Shown: piece by piece, positions 1 through 7,220 of the stretch
Layout: every line of letters starts with the position of its first letter
Numbering within the stretch: position 1 is the stretch's first letter
Assembly (NCBI GenBank): GCA_039714435.1
Contig: JBDLJJ010000072.1
Location: 1 to 13,751 of the forward strand
From: JAZDDE01 sp039714435
GTDB taxonomy: Bacteria > Gemmatimonadota > Gemmatimonadetes > Palauibacterales > Palauibacteraceae
DNA: 13,751 nt
Direction of reading: 5' to 3'
The notes under the pieces: model-generated
What the model saw: the letters and a program-made list of their open reading frames with translations, nothing else
Told to the model about the DNA's origin: nothing
Databases searched by the model: none
Program-made: the position numbers and the translations under genes

Positions 1-96
1 GCTCAGGCGGAACGACCTATTCCCGAAGACCTGAGCATGAACGCCTTGGGCGAGGCAATGAAGAACCTGGACATGAATAAGCTGGATCTGCCGTGA
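1..96 (+). CDS. 3' end of an unidentified protein (partial)
   Basis: An open frame runs in from the left edge and ends at TGA 94-96, giving 31 C-terminal residues that finish MNKLDLP. The tail is polar and helical in character and carries no motif I recognise. Its stop overlaps the GTG start of psuG (GTGA at 93-96), which implies translational coupling and a shared operon; that is the main reason to treat this short frame as real. Function cannot be assigned. A pseudouridine kinase would be the expected psuG partner, but nothing in these residues tests that. Confidence 0.6.
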   Translation, partial: AQAERPIPEDLSMNALGEAMKNLDMNKLDLP

Positions 97-1025
97 CCCG
101 CTCGTCCATACGAGTCGCCGATGAGATTGTCGCGGCGCTCGAAGCGAAGGCTCCGGTCGTGGCGCTCGAGTCCACACTCATCGCGCACGGGTTGCCGCAT
201 CCGGCGGGTGTAGAGACCGCTGCGGCGGCGGAAGCTGAGATCAGGCGGGCTGGAGCGGTGCCCGCCACGATCGCCGTTCTGGACGGCGAAATCCGGGTGG
301 GCCTGAGCGCTACCGAGATCGAGCGCATCGCCACTGCGGGCGACGTGGCGAAGCTCAGCCGCCGCGATCTTCCGGCGGCCGTGGCCAGCGGGGGCGACGG
401 GGCCACCACCGTCGCTGCTACGATGCTCATCGCGGAGCGAGCCGGAATCGAGGTATTCGCTACTGGCGGAATTGGGGGTGTGCACCGCGGAGGTGAGGCG
501 TCGCTCGACGTGTCCGCTGATCTCCACGAACTCGGCCAGACCAGCGTCGCTGTGGTCTGCGCAGGAGTGAAGTCTATACTGGATATCGGCCGGACTCTCG
601 AAGTGCTGGAAACACTAGGCGTTCCGGTAATCGGGTTCGGGACCGACAGTTTCCCGGCTTTCTACACGCGTGACAGCGGCTTTGACGTAGATCGCCGCGT
701 CGATGACATCGCCGAGCTGGCCCGGCTGATTAGGGTCAAGTGGGACCTGGGCCTGGACGGTGCCGTACTGGTGGCGAACCCGATCTCTGCGCTGTACGAA
801 CTGGAGTTCGAGGATGCGGAGGCCGCCATTGGTTCCGCGCTGTCAGAGGCGCACGCGGCCGGAATTTCAGGAAGCCGGGTGACCCCATTCGTCCTGGGGC
901 GAATGGCCGAATTGACCTCCGGCAACAGTCTGAAGGCAAACGTTGAGCTGATTCTGAGTAACGCGCGGCTGGCGGCGGCGTTGGCCGTGGCTCTTGCTGC
1001 CGAAAGCAACAATGACTGTAGATAG
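93..1025 (+). CDS. psuG: Pseudouridine-5'-phosphate glycosidase (PsuG)
   Basis: Cytoplasmic enzyme that reversibly splits pseudouridine 5'-phosphate into uracil and ribose 5-phosphate, the second step of pseudouridine breakdown after PsuK phosphorylation. The 310 residues match the family length (E. coli about 312) from end to end. Conserved landmarks are ALESTLIAHGLP (E26, the catalytic Glu), DVAKLSRRDLP (K87), the signature FATGGIGGVHRGGE (122-135), D143 as a likely metal ligand, and VCAGVKSILD with K160, the Lys expected to form the Schiff base with ribose. All key positions keep a constant offset from the E. coli enzyme. The GTG start is set by the GTGA overlap with the preceding gene. 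A lipoprotein gene follows 7 bp after the stop, and its ribosome site overlaps the psuG stop codon. No PsuK or uptake gene is visible in the window, so the kinase would have to be upstream or elsewhere. Confidence 0.95.
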   Translation: MTRSSIRVADEIVAALEAKAPVVALESTLIAHGLPHPAGVETAAAAEAEIRRAGAVPATIAVLDGEIRVGLSATEIERIATAGDVAKLSRRDLPAAVASGGDGATTVAATMLIAERAGIEVFATGGIGGVHRGGEASLDVSADLHELGQTSVAVVCAGVKSILDIGRTLEVLETLGVPVIGFGTDSFPAFYTRDSGFDVDRRVDDIAELARLIRVKWDLGLDGAVLVANPISALYELEFEDAEAAIGSALSEAHAAGISGSRVTPFVLGRMAELTSGNSLKANVELILSNARLAAALAVALAAESNNDCR

Positions 1026-1032
1026 GAGAACA

Positions 1033-1275
1033 ATGCTGAGACTGAACCGTCTGTCCCTGCTGGTTGGAACGATCTGGATCACTGGTTGCGCTGCTGATTC
1101 TGGCTCCGAGACCGCGTCCGAGCCGGGAGCCGAGACCGGGGCGGCAACCGCCGATGCCGCTCCTCCGAGCACGCAGGCCGGCATAGATACCGTCCCGCAT
1201 CTGATTAGTGTTGGCGATCAGGTCCGTTTCGATCTGATCAACATGCAGGCGCCGCGGCCGGCTCCGACCGAGTAG
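1033..1275 (+). CDS. Small predicted lipoprotein, unknown function
   Basis: An 80-residue protein with a lipoprotein signal: Arg-containing N-terminus (MLRLNR), hydrophobic stretch, and lipobox ITGC ending at C19. The mature part is about 60 residues. It starts with a low-complexity linker rich in Ser, Glu, Ala and Thr (about 20-55) and ends in a short ordered-looking segment, VPHLISVGDQVRFDLINMQ. The ATG at 1033 is preferred over an in-frame ATG at 994 because AGGAGA (1024-1029) sits just before it and the signal peptide begins there. It lies directly behind psuG and is probably co-transcribed, but nothing ties it to pseudouridine metabolism. No family is recognised. The short length leaves some doubt, but signal, ribosome site and spacing agree. 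Confidence 0.6.
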   Translation: MLRLNRLSLLVGTIWITGCAADSGSETASEPGAETGAATADAAPPSTQAGIDTVPHLISVGDQVRFDLINMQAPRPAPTE

Positions 1276-1280
1276 AAGCC

Positions 1281-1294
1281 GGCCAGCCTTGGCC
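1281..1294. terminator. Weak hairpin between convergent genes
   Basis: GGCCA (1281-1285) pairs with TGGCC (1290-1294) around a 4-nt loop, in the 18-bp gap between the lipoprotein stop and the stop of the minus-strand membrane protein. A T-run (1303-1307) lies 8 bases downstream on the plus strand. The stem is only 5 bp, so terminator function is a guess from position. Confidence 0.25.
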
Positions 1295-1806
1295 TACTGA
1301 GTCTTTTTCGACCTGAACGCAGGAATCACGACGAGCATGAGCAGGCAGATAATAAAGAACCCGATGTGATTCCAGATCGCGAACCCGAACGCCCAGTTTG
1401 GCGGTGGGATGGTTGCTGGCAGCCCCTCTCCCGTAAGGATTCCCAGTGTGGCGGCGATGGCGGGCGGCGCGATGACTCCGGTGACGTAGCCCAAGACGAG
1501 TGCTAGGCCGACAGAAGGAATGAACCGAACCCCGCCCGCCGGGCTGCGCAGCATCGGGCTGGCCAGCAGGGCTCCGAATAACGCCGCGTATCCGATCGCG
1601 ATAACGAGGTGGATCGCCCAGCCGAACACGAGCGCCATCGACTCCGGCAGTGGACCCCGGCTCGTAAGCTGGCCGCCCATGAACTCGGCAATGTGTTGTG
1701 GATAGCCGGCGATCACCTGAGCCAGCACGAACACGATCGCTCCGGCCACGCCGGCCAAGACCGATTTCTTGATCAACCCTCCGAGTCCGCTCTTCGTGTC
1801 GCTCAT
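1294..1806 (-). CDS. Four-helix integral membrane protein, unknown function
   Basis: 170 residues with four strongly hydrophobic segments at about 15-35, 55-82, 96-122 and 138-164. The start (MSDTKSGLGGLIKKS) and end (FRSKKTQ) are charged, which suggests both termini face the cytoplasm. Conspicuous polar residues lie in or beside the helices: H38, H66 (GWAIHL) and H147 (WNHIGFF), with W63 and W145 nearby; they could form a metal, cofactor or proton site, but that is speculation. I do not recognise a family. A distant likeness to YagU-type inner membrane proteins is possible. On the minus strand, GAGGGG lies 9 nt before the ATG. It diverges from the gamma-glutamyltransferase-family gene with 27 bp between start codons, so the two probably share a control region. 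Confidence 0.8.
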   Translation of the reverse strand: MSDTKSGLGGLIKKSVLAGVAGAIVFVLAQVIAGYPQHIAEFMGGQLTSRGPLPESMALVFGWAIHLVIAIGYAALFGALLASPMLRSPAGGVRFIPSVGLALVLGYVTGVIAPPAIAATLGILTGEGLPATIPPPNWAFGFAIWNHIGFFIICLLMLVVIPAFRSKKTQ

Positions 1807-1833
1807 CTGCTCTTACCCCTCTATCGTAATGAC

Positions 1834-3360
1834 ATGACTACTGTCGCTATCGCTTCAAGCACTCAACTGGCCGCCGACGGCGGCGCCGCTGTGGCCAGGA
1901 CGGGCGGTAACGCAGTGGACTGCGCCATCGCGGCATCCCTGGTTTCAGTGGTCACTGAACCCGGAATCTGCTCGATCGGTTCCGGCGGCTTTCTGACCAT
2001 TTCGGCCCCGGGCGAAGAACCGGTTACGATCGACGGCTACGTTACCATGCCGGGCCAAGATCTGCCCGCGGACTATTCTGCCGACGGCTCGGTTTATGTG
2101 CACATGGACTACGGCGGCGGAGTGGATCTCGTCGTCGGTCACGCTTCAGTTGCCACACCGGGCTCTCTGGCGGCCTGCGGCGTCGCCAGCCGAAGATTCG
2201 GGAGCCTGCCCTGGGCGGCTCTTTTCGAGCCTGCACATGGGCACGCGCGCGACGGCTTTCCGCTCCAGAATGTATCACACAACTATCTGCGCTGTTCGCA
2301 GGAGGCCGTGTTCAACTGGAACGAAGACGGGTTCGCAGCCATTCACGATTCCGAAGGCAACCTGCTTCGGCCGGGCGATCCGGTTCATGTACCGTACCTC
2401 GCGGACAGTATCGAACTTATCGCGCGCGAAGGCCCGGAGGCGTTCTACTCCGGATCTCTGGCCGCGCTGATCGAACAGGACAGCCTGGCCAACGGCGGCT
2501 ATTTGACGCGGGCCGATCTGGAGTCCTTCGAGGCGGTCGTGCGCGATCCGATCGTGGCCGAGGGAGATGCCTGGTCAGTCTATACGAATCCTCCACCGGC
2601 CGTCGGAGGCGCGACGCTGGCGGCTATGCTGCTGTTGATGCAGGGTCGGCCGGCCGAGGGTTGGACCATGGAGGAACTGGGCCACTGGGTGAAGGTGCAG
2701 CGGGCAGTTCTGGGCTTCCGGCGGAATCGGCTGGATATGAGCACCGATATCTCACGCGACGTAGAGGCTCTCCTGACGGCGGCACGGCACGGCGAATTGG
2801 GAGATTACAAATCTTCACCTTCGACGGTGCACACGTCCGCCGTGGACTCCAACGGACTGGCCTGCGCCGTAACCCTGTCGGCCGGCTACGGATCCGGAGT
2901 CATGCCTCCCGGTACCGGTATCTGGATGAACAACTGCCTGGGGGAACTGGAGCTGAATCGGCGCGGCGCTGACTGGCCGGTCGGCGTGCGGCTGCCGTCG
3001 AACATGGCGCCCACCGTTGCGCGTCGCGAAGACGGTTCGGTTCTGGCCATAGGCTCGGCGGGTTCGTCTCGAATTACCACCGCCATCGTCCAGAGCCTGT
3101 CCAATTACATGAACGCAGGCATGAGTCTCGGGGAGGCGGTTGCGCACCCGCGGGTACATCTGGAAGAGGCCGAATCTGGCTGGCAGGTCGCCTATGAGCC
3201 CGGCATGCCGGCGGACGAGCTGGATGTGCCTTCCCGGGCGTTCGACGACCTGAACATGTTCTTTGGCGGGGCCGGCGTGGCTCTGTGGACTCCGGAGAAC
3301 GGCTTCGAAGTCGCCGCGGATCCGCGGCGCGGCGGCGGGACGGTAATCGCAAGCACGTAG
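1834..3360 (+). CDS. Gamma-glutamyltransferase-family Ntn hydrolase
   Basis: 508 residues spanning the GGT fold. The family precursor cuts itself into two subunits before a Thr that becomes the nucleophile. Here that Thr is T331 in STVHTSAVDSNG, predicting subunits of about 330 and 178 residues. Other landmarks are QGGNA-like RTGGNAVD (22-29), CSIGSGGFL (46-54), the oxyanion-side segment LPSNMAPT (387-394; Ser-Ser in E. coli, Ser-Asn here) and GSAGSSRITT (407-416). The position of E. coli R114, which holds the glutamyl carboxylate, is Y69; T409 and N411 equivalents are S349 and G351, and D433 is E371. The enzyme is therefore likely active but may prefer another substrate, as in cephalosporin-acylase-like and other GGT-like hydrolases. 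No signal peptide is seen: the conserved fold begins at residue 3, so it looks cytoplasmic, unlike classical periplasmic GGT. The open frame extends upstream, but ATG 1834 fits the family N-terminus. No clear ribosome site precedes it. Confidence 0.93.
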   Translation: MTTVAIASSTQLAADGGAAVARTGGNAVDCAIAASLVSVVTEPGICSIGSGGFLTISAPGEEPVTIDGYVTMPGQDLPADYSADGSVYVHMDYGGGVDLVVGHASVATPGSLAACGVASRRFGSLPWAALFEPAHGHARDGFPLQNVSHNYLRCSQEAVFNWNEDGFAAIHDSEGNLLRPGDPVHVPYLADSIELIAREGPEAFYSGSLAALIEQDSLANGGYLTRADLESFEAVVRDPIVAEGDAWSVYTNPPPAVGGATLAAMLLLMQGRPAEGWTMEELGHWVKVQRAVLGFRRNRLDMSTDISRDVEALLTAARHGELGDYKSSPSTVHTSAVDSNGLACAVTLSAGYGSGVMPPGTGIWMNNCLGELELNRRGADWPVGVRLPSNMAPTVARREDGSVLAIGSAGSSRITTAIVQSLSNYMNAGMSLGEAVAHPRVHLEEAESGWQVAYEPGMPADELDVPSRAFDDLNMFFGGAGVALWTPENGFEVAADPRRGGGTVIAST

Positions 3361-3406
3361 GCACATGTAGCAGGCACGTAGGCTGTACGTAGTCGGCACT
3401 TAGGCT
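3353..3406. repeat. Cluster of five imperfect 8-mers, partly with 11-bp period
   Basis: Variants of GCACGTAG occur at 3353-3360 (including the stop codon of the GGT-family gene), 3361-3370 (GCACATGTAG, two extra bases), 3374-3381, 3385-3392 (GTACGTAG) and 3396-3403 (GCACTTAG). The last three are spaced exactly 11 bp, about one helical turn, with GCT or TCG between them. The block lies 38-91 bp upstream of the cotransporter ATG. It may be an operator array or a slippage-derived tandem repeat; no known binding motif is recognised. Confidence 0.6.
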
Positions 3407-3443
3407 GGACAAGCGGCCGCCCAGCGCGGTACCATCAGCCGCC

Positions 3444-5735
3444 ATGACTTCCACCCAGCCGCCGAGGACCAACGGACCTCGGGGCGGCTCTCCCCCGCTG
3501 CAGGAAGTAATTCCAAGCCACGGCGCCGGGCTCGGAACATTCGGCGGTGTGTTCACGCCTTCGATCCTGACCATTCTCGGCGTGATCATGTACCTGCGCT
3601 TCGGGTGGGTGGTCGGGAATGTCGGACTTGCCGGCACTCTCCTGATTGTCACCCTGGCCACCTCGATCACATTGCTGACCGCGCTTTCCATCGCGGAAAT
3701 TGCCACGGATCAGCGCGTGCGGGTCGGCGGGGCCTACTACATGATCAGCCGGTCCCTGGGCATCGAGACCGGTGGCGCCGTGGGAATTCCGCTGTACCTG
3801 GCCCAGGCTCTGTCCGTCGCCCTGTATACGGTCGGTTTCGCGGAGAGCGTTGTGCGCGTGTTTCCCATGCTGAACGAGCGGGCCGTCGGTCTGGTCACGA
3901 CGCTGCTCGTAGCGCTTCTGGCCCTGAAATCGGCCCAGGCGGCCATCCGAGCGCAGTACGTGATCATGGTGGCGATCGTGCTGTCTCTCCTTTCCTTCGT
4001 CCTCGGCGGTGCGGTAGAGCCCGCCGCTGTGACCGAATCCGCGGCGGCCGCCGCCGGAGCCGGCCCGGCTGGGGCGCCCCAGGTAATCCGGGCCGAGAGT
4101 TTCTGGATCGTGTTTGCCGTGTTCTTCCCGGCCGTTACCGGCATCATGGCCGGCGTGAACATGTCGGGAGATCTGAAGCAGCCCGGCAAGTCGATTCCGC
4201 GTGGGACGCTGGCCGCGGTGGGGGTCGGATACCTGGTCTACATGAGCCTGCCGCTGTTCCTTGCGGCCCGCGCCGATTCCGCCACGCTCATCGCGGAGCC
4301 GTTCATCATGCGGCGCATGGCTCTGTTCGGTGACTTGATCATCGCCGGTGTGTGGGGAGCGACGCTTTCCAGCGCTGTGGGCAGTATTCTGGGCGCGCCG
4401 AGGGTGCTCCAAGCGCTGGCGCGGGACGGCGTACTTCCACGCTCGATGCGCTGGTTGGGGAAGGGGACCGGGGACGACGACGCTCCGCGTAACGGAACCT
4501 GGCTTACGCTCGGCATCGCCCTGGCCGCCGTGTGGCTCGGCAACCTCAACGTTATCGCCCCGATCCTCACCATGTTTTTCCTGACGACGTATGGGGTGCT
4601 CAACATCTCGGCGGCCACCGAGCGCTTTCTGGGCAGCCCGTCCTTCCGACCCAAGTTCCGGGTTCACTGGGTGTTCTCCGCCCTGGGCGCGCTCGGCTGC
4701 GGCGGAGTCATGTTTCTCATCAATCCGCTGGCCACGCTCGCCGCCGTAGTCATCGTGGGCGGCATCTACATCTGGCTGGAGAGGCGTGAGCTGCGCACGA
4801 CGTGGGGAGACATTCGGCGCGGCATGTGGATGGCCATCACCCGTGCCGGCCTGTTCCGGCTGCGCGGGATCACGGACCCGCGCAACTGGCGGCCTCACTT
4901 ACTGGTGCTGTCCGGCTCTCCCACCAAGCGCTGGCACCTCATCGCCCTGGCCGATGCCCTGTCCCATAACCGAGCCTTCGTCACGGTCGCCAGCGTGCTC
5001 ACCGATCCGTCCGTAACGCCAGAGCGGCAGCGCGCCATGGAGGCGACGCTGGCTGACTACCTGTCCCGCCGCGGGGTCCACGCTCTGACTCGCCTGATTC
5101 GGGCGCCCACCGCTTTCGACGGCGCGGAGCGCCTGATGGAAGCGTACGGAATCGGCTCGCTGGTACCGAACACGATGCTGCTCGGGGCCAGCGAATCCGA
5201 ACAGCTCCGCGACGATTACAGCGCCATGATTACCAAGTTTCATGCGGCGCGGCGCAACGTCGTCATCCTGCACCACAACGAGGTCTTGGGATTCGGACGC
5301 CAGAAGCGGATCGACGTGTGGTGGGGCGGATTCAAACGGAACGGCGGCCTGATGATGACGCTGGCTTACCTGCTCCAGACCAGCGTGGCTTGGCGCGGCG
5401 CTCATCTCAGAATCAAGATGGTCGTTCCCACCGAGGCCGCAGCCGAGTCCGCCCGCGACAACCTGACCGCGATCATCCAGAATCTCCGCACGCCTGCCAC
5501 CCCCGAAGTCATCGTGAGCAAGGGTCGGCCTTTCGAGCAGCTGCTAGAGGCGTCGTCGTCACGCTCCGATCTGATTTTCATGGGGATGAAAGATCCCGGC
5601 CCGGATGGCTACTCGGAGTATCTGGCCGATCTGAGCCGGCAGGTGCACCGCATGCCGTCCACCGCCTTCGTGCTAGCCGCCGAAGATCTCGAGTTCAGCG
5701 AAATCCTGTTCGCGGGGGAGCGCGAGGGGGAATAG
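3444..5735 (+). CDS. Cation-chloride cotransporter, SLC12-type (Na-K-Cl-like)
   Basis: 763-residue inner-membrane transporter of the cation-chloride cotransporter family within the APC superfamily. The first helix GVFTPSILTILGVIMYLRFG (35-54), RVGGAYYMISRSLG (93-106), GIMAGVNMSGDLKQP (233-247) and ATLSSAVGSILGAPRVLQAL (306-325) are strong family signatures. About twelve helices fill 35-450. A soluble C-terminal domain follows (about 480-750), with WHLIALADALSHNRAF resembling the SLC12 regulatory domain. Y128 in ALYTVGF matches the Tyr that contacts potassium in NKCC1 (His in the Na-Cl type), and A306/S309/S310 match the helix-8 sodium-site residues that potassium-chloride types lack. Na-K-Cl transport is thus predicted, by residue matching only. 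It is shorter than animal members because the long termini are missing. ATG 3444 has no clear Shine-Dalgarno. Its stop is 4 bp from the convergent amidohydrolase stop. Confidence 0.93.
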   Translation: MTSTQPPRTNGPRGGSPPLQEVIPSHGAGLGTFGGVFTPSILTILGVIMYLRFGWVVGNVGLAGTLLIVTLATSITLLTALSIAEIATDQRVRVGGAYYMISRSLGIETGGAVGIPLYLAQALSVALYTVGFAESVVRVFPMLNERAVGLVTTLLVALLALKSAQAAIRAQYVIMVAIVLSLLSFVLGGAVEPAAVTESAAAAAGAGPAGAPQVIRAESFWIVFAVFFPAVTGIMAGVNMSGDLKQPGKSIPRGTLAAVGVGYLVYMSLPLFLAARADSATLIAEPFIMRRMALFGDLIIAGVWGATLSSAVGSILGAPRVLQALARDGVLPRSMRWLGKGTGDDDAPRNGTWLTLGIALAAVWLGNLNVIAPILTMFFLTTYGVLNISAATERFLGSPSFRPKFRVHWVFSALGALGCGGVMFLINPLATLAAVVIVGGIYIWLERRELRTTWGDIRRGMWMAITRAGLFRLRGITDPRNWRPHLLVLSGSPTKRWHLIALADALSHNRAFVTVASVLTDPSVTPERQRAMEATLADYLSRRGVHALTRLIRAPTAFDGAERLMEAYGIGSLVPNTMLLGASESEQLRDDYSAMITKFHAARRNVVILHHNEVLGFGRQKRIDVWWGGFKRNGGLMMTLAYLLQTSVAWRGAHLRIKMVVPTEAAAESARDNLTAIIQNLRTPATPEVIVSKGRPFEQLLEASSSRSDLIFMGMKDPGPDGYSEYLADLSRQVHRMPSTAFVLAAEDLEFSEILFAGEREGE

Positions 5736-5739
5736 GCCC

Positions 5740-7104
5740 TTAGTGGCCGTAGCTTACCGCTATCGCCTCGAGCCGTTCCTCGATCTCGTCGCCGGGAATC
5801 CATCGGCCCAGCAGCATGACACCTTCGAGGTTCCTCACATTAGACACATCCACCAACGGATTGCCACGGATCAGAATCAGATCCGCGACCATTCCCTCCG
5901 CCACCGTCCCGCGTTCGCCTAACGCGTCGTAGAATTGGGCCACGTTGACGGTGCCGGTTTGCAGCGCCTCGAACGGAGACAGGCCCGACTCGACGTATTC
6001 GGCAAGCTCCTCGTGCATGGAAAAGCCAGGCACGTTGAAGATCTGCGGCGCGTCGCTGCCGAGCAGAATGCCGGCGCCCGCGTCATGCAGCTCCTTGAGG
6101 ATCCGGCGACGCAGTTCCATCAGAGCTATACCGTTCTCGGTTGAGAACACCGGGTCGCTCTGGCTTCTGCGAACGAAGTCGGCCCAGGCCTGAGCTTGCT
6201 GCTGCGAAGCGTAGCGGACATCGGGCCGATCGAGGGCCTCTTCGAGGCTGCCGAAAAACTCGGGGAAGAGGGACATTGTGGGCACATTCCAGACGCCCCT
6301 CTCAGCGGTTTTGCGCGCCAGCTCCGCGATCCGTTCCTCATCGGCGAACCGGGCCAGATTGAGACCGAAGAACTGCGACTGCTCATCCGAAGCTGATCCT
6401 GCCAGTTCTTCTACATATCCGTCCAGATGATCGACCGTGGCCTGCCGGGCTTCGAGAGTGCGGCCGAGACCCACGTCCAGAGAGACGTGCCCTCCGAACG
6501 TGATGCCGACCTCGTCAGCCGCAGCCACGACCGCGTCGAAGTTGGTTCGGGTGAGGCCAGGGTGCAGCTTGAGAAAGTCGTATCCGGCTGCTTTCTGGGC
6601 CCGGACCATCCGGTCCGCCTGCGCTGCAGAGCCCACGCTTCTGCCGTTCAGGCTCGGTCCCGAGGTATAGATACGCGGCGCCAGGACTTCTCCCGCTTCC
6701 GCCTTCGCTCGGAGTTCGAGGTGGGACGGCTCGCCGAGCATGCCCCGGATCGTCGTGATCCCATTCGCCACGTACAGGAAGAGCGTATTGGTGCGGAACT
6801 CTTCAGGCGCCTGGGAGCCGGGAATGTGGGCGTGCATTTCAGCCAGGCCGGGCATCAGGTACAGCCCCGACCCGTCGACTGTCAGCGCGCCGCCCGGCAC
6901 CTCCACATCGGACTCGGGACCGATGGTGATGATGCGGCCGTTTGCTACGACCACTGTCTGGTTCTCCAGGATTCTTTCTTCGTCCATGGGGACTGTATGA
7001 ACGCCTACGAAAGCGACCGTTTCTTGTGCGAACAGAGCACCCGGGCTCAGTGTACCGATTGCCATGGCCGCCGCGGCCAGTCCGAATCCAGTTCCCCGCT
7101 TCAT
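5740..7104 (-). CDS. Exported metal-dependent amidohydrolase
   Basis: 454-residue member of the amidohydrolase superfamily, imidazolonepropionase/prolidase-like branch, which hydrolyses C-N bonds in cyclic or peptide-like substrates using one or two divalent metals. A signal peptide is clear: MKRGTG, hydrophobic core, cleavage predicted after ALFA (residue 26). Metal-site landmarks in order are MHAH (H91, H93), DFLKLH (K179, likely metal-bridging), GGHVS (H206), VDHLDG (H226) and LGSDAP (D351). The C-terminal strand GMVADLILIRGNPLVDVSNV (404-423) is the usual small beta domain. The substrate cannot be read from sequence; family members include Xaa-Pro and Xaa-Arg dipeptidases. The frame stays open far upstream, but ATG 7104 begins the signal peptide and follows a purine run GAGAGAGAG (7120-7112) at suitable spacing. 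It probably shares a transcript with the DUF456 gene 116 bp upstream. Confidence 0.95.
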   Translation of the reverse strand: MKRGTGFGLAAAAMAIGTLSPGALFAQETVAFVGVHTVPMDEERILENQTVVVANGRIITIGPESDVEVPGGALTVDGSGLYLMPGLAEMHAHIPGSQAPEEFRTNTLFLYVANGITTIRGMLGEPSHLELRAKAEAGEVLAPRIYTSGPSLNGRSVGSAAQADRMVRAQKAAGYDFLKLHPGLTRTNFDAVVAAADEVGITFGGHVSLDVGLGRTLEARQATVDHLDGYVEELAGSASDEQSQFFGLNLARFADEERIAELARKTAERGVWNVPTMSLFPEFFGSLEEALDRPDVRYASQQQAQAWADFVRRSQSDPVFSTENGIALMELRRRILKELHDAGAGILLGSDAPQIFNVPGFSMHEELAEYVESGLSPFEALQTGTVNVAQFYDALGERGTVAEGMVADLILIRGNPLVDVSNVRNLEGVMLLGRWIPGDEIEERLEAIAVSYGH

Positions 7105-7120
7105 TGTCGCGCTCTCTCTC

Positions 7121-7176
7121 TTGTATATGATGTATATGCTCGGCGGCCGAGCTACAGACCGATCGGCTCGCAGCCG
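7121..7176 (-). promoter_or_regulatory. Palindromes and AT-rich direct repeat upstream of the amidohydrolase
   Basis: Within the 116-bp gap between DUF456 and amidohydrolase genes: a 15-bp perfect palindrome GCTCGGC-G-GCCGAGC (7138-7152), CCGATCGG (7159-7166), and a stem CGGCT/AGCCG (7164-7168, 7172-7176). Next to the first palindrome is a duplicated heptamer, GTATATG at 7123-7129 and 7132-7138 on the plus strand, which reads CATATAC twice toward the gene. This could be a promoter with an operator, or an attenuating leader. No convincing -35/-10 pair was found and no U-run follows the stems. Confidence 0.35.
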
Positions 7177-7220
7177 TTCAACACCTCTCGGCTTTCTTTC
7201 GTTACCGGGGCCAATGCCGC

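Noticed and set aside
1609..1833. Upstream extension of the GGT-family frame
   Set aside because: It lies antisense to the four-helix membrane protein and the family N-terminus begins right after ATG 1834.
3435..4898. 487-codon open frame on the minus strand opposite the cotransporter gene
   Set aside because: Its product is rich in His, Arg, Gly and Asp without domains, while the plus strand encodes a clear SLC12 protein; it is a GC-rich antisense shadow.
5731..5754. GGCC...GGCC pairing between the convergent cotransporter and amidohydrolase stops
   Set aside because: Only a four-base stem with no T-run on either side; too weak to call a terminator.
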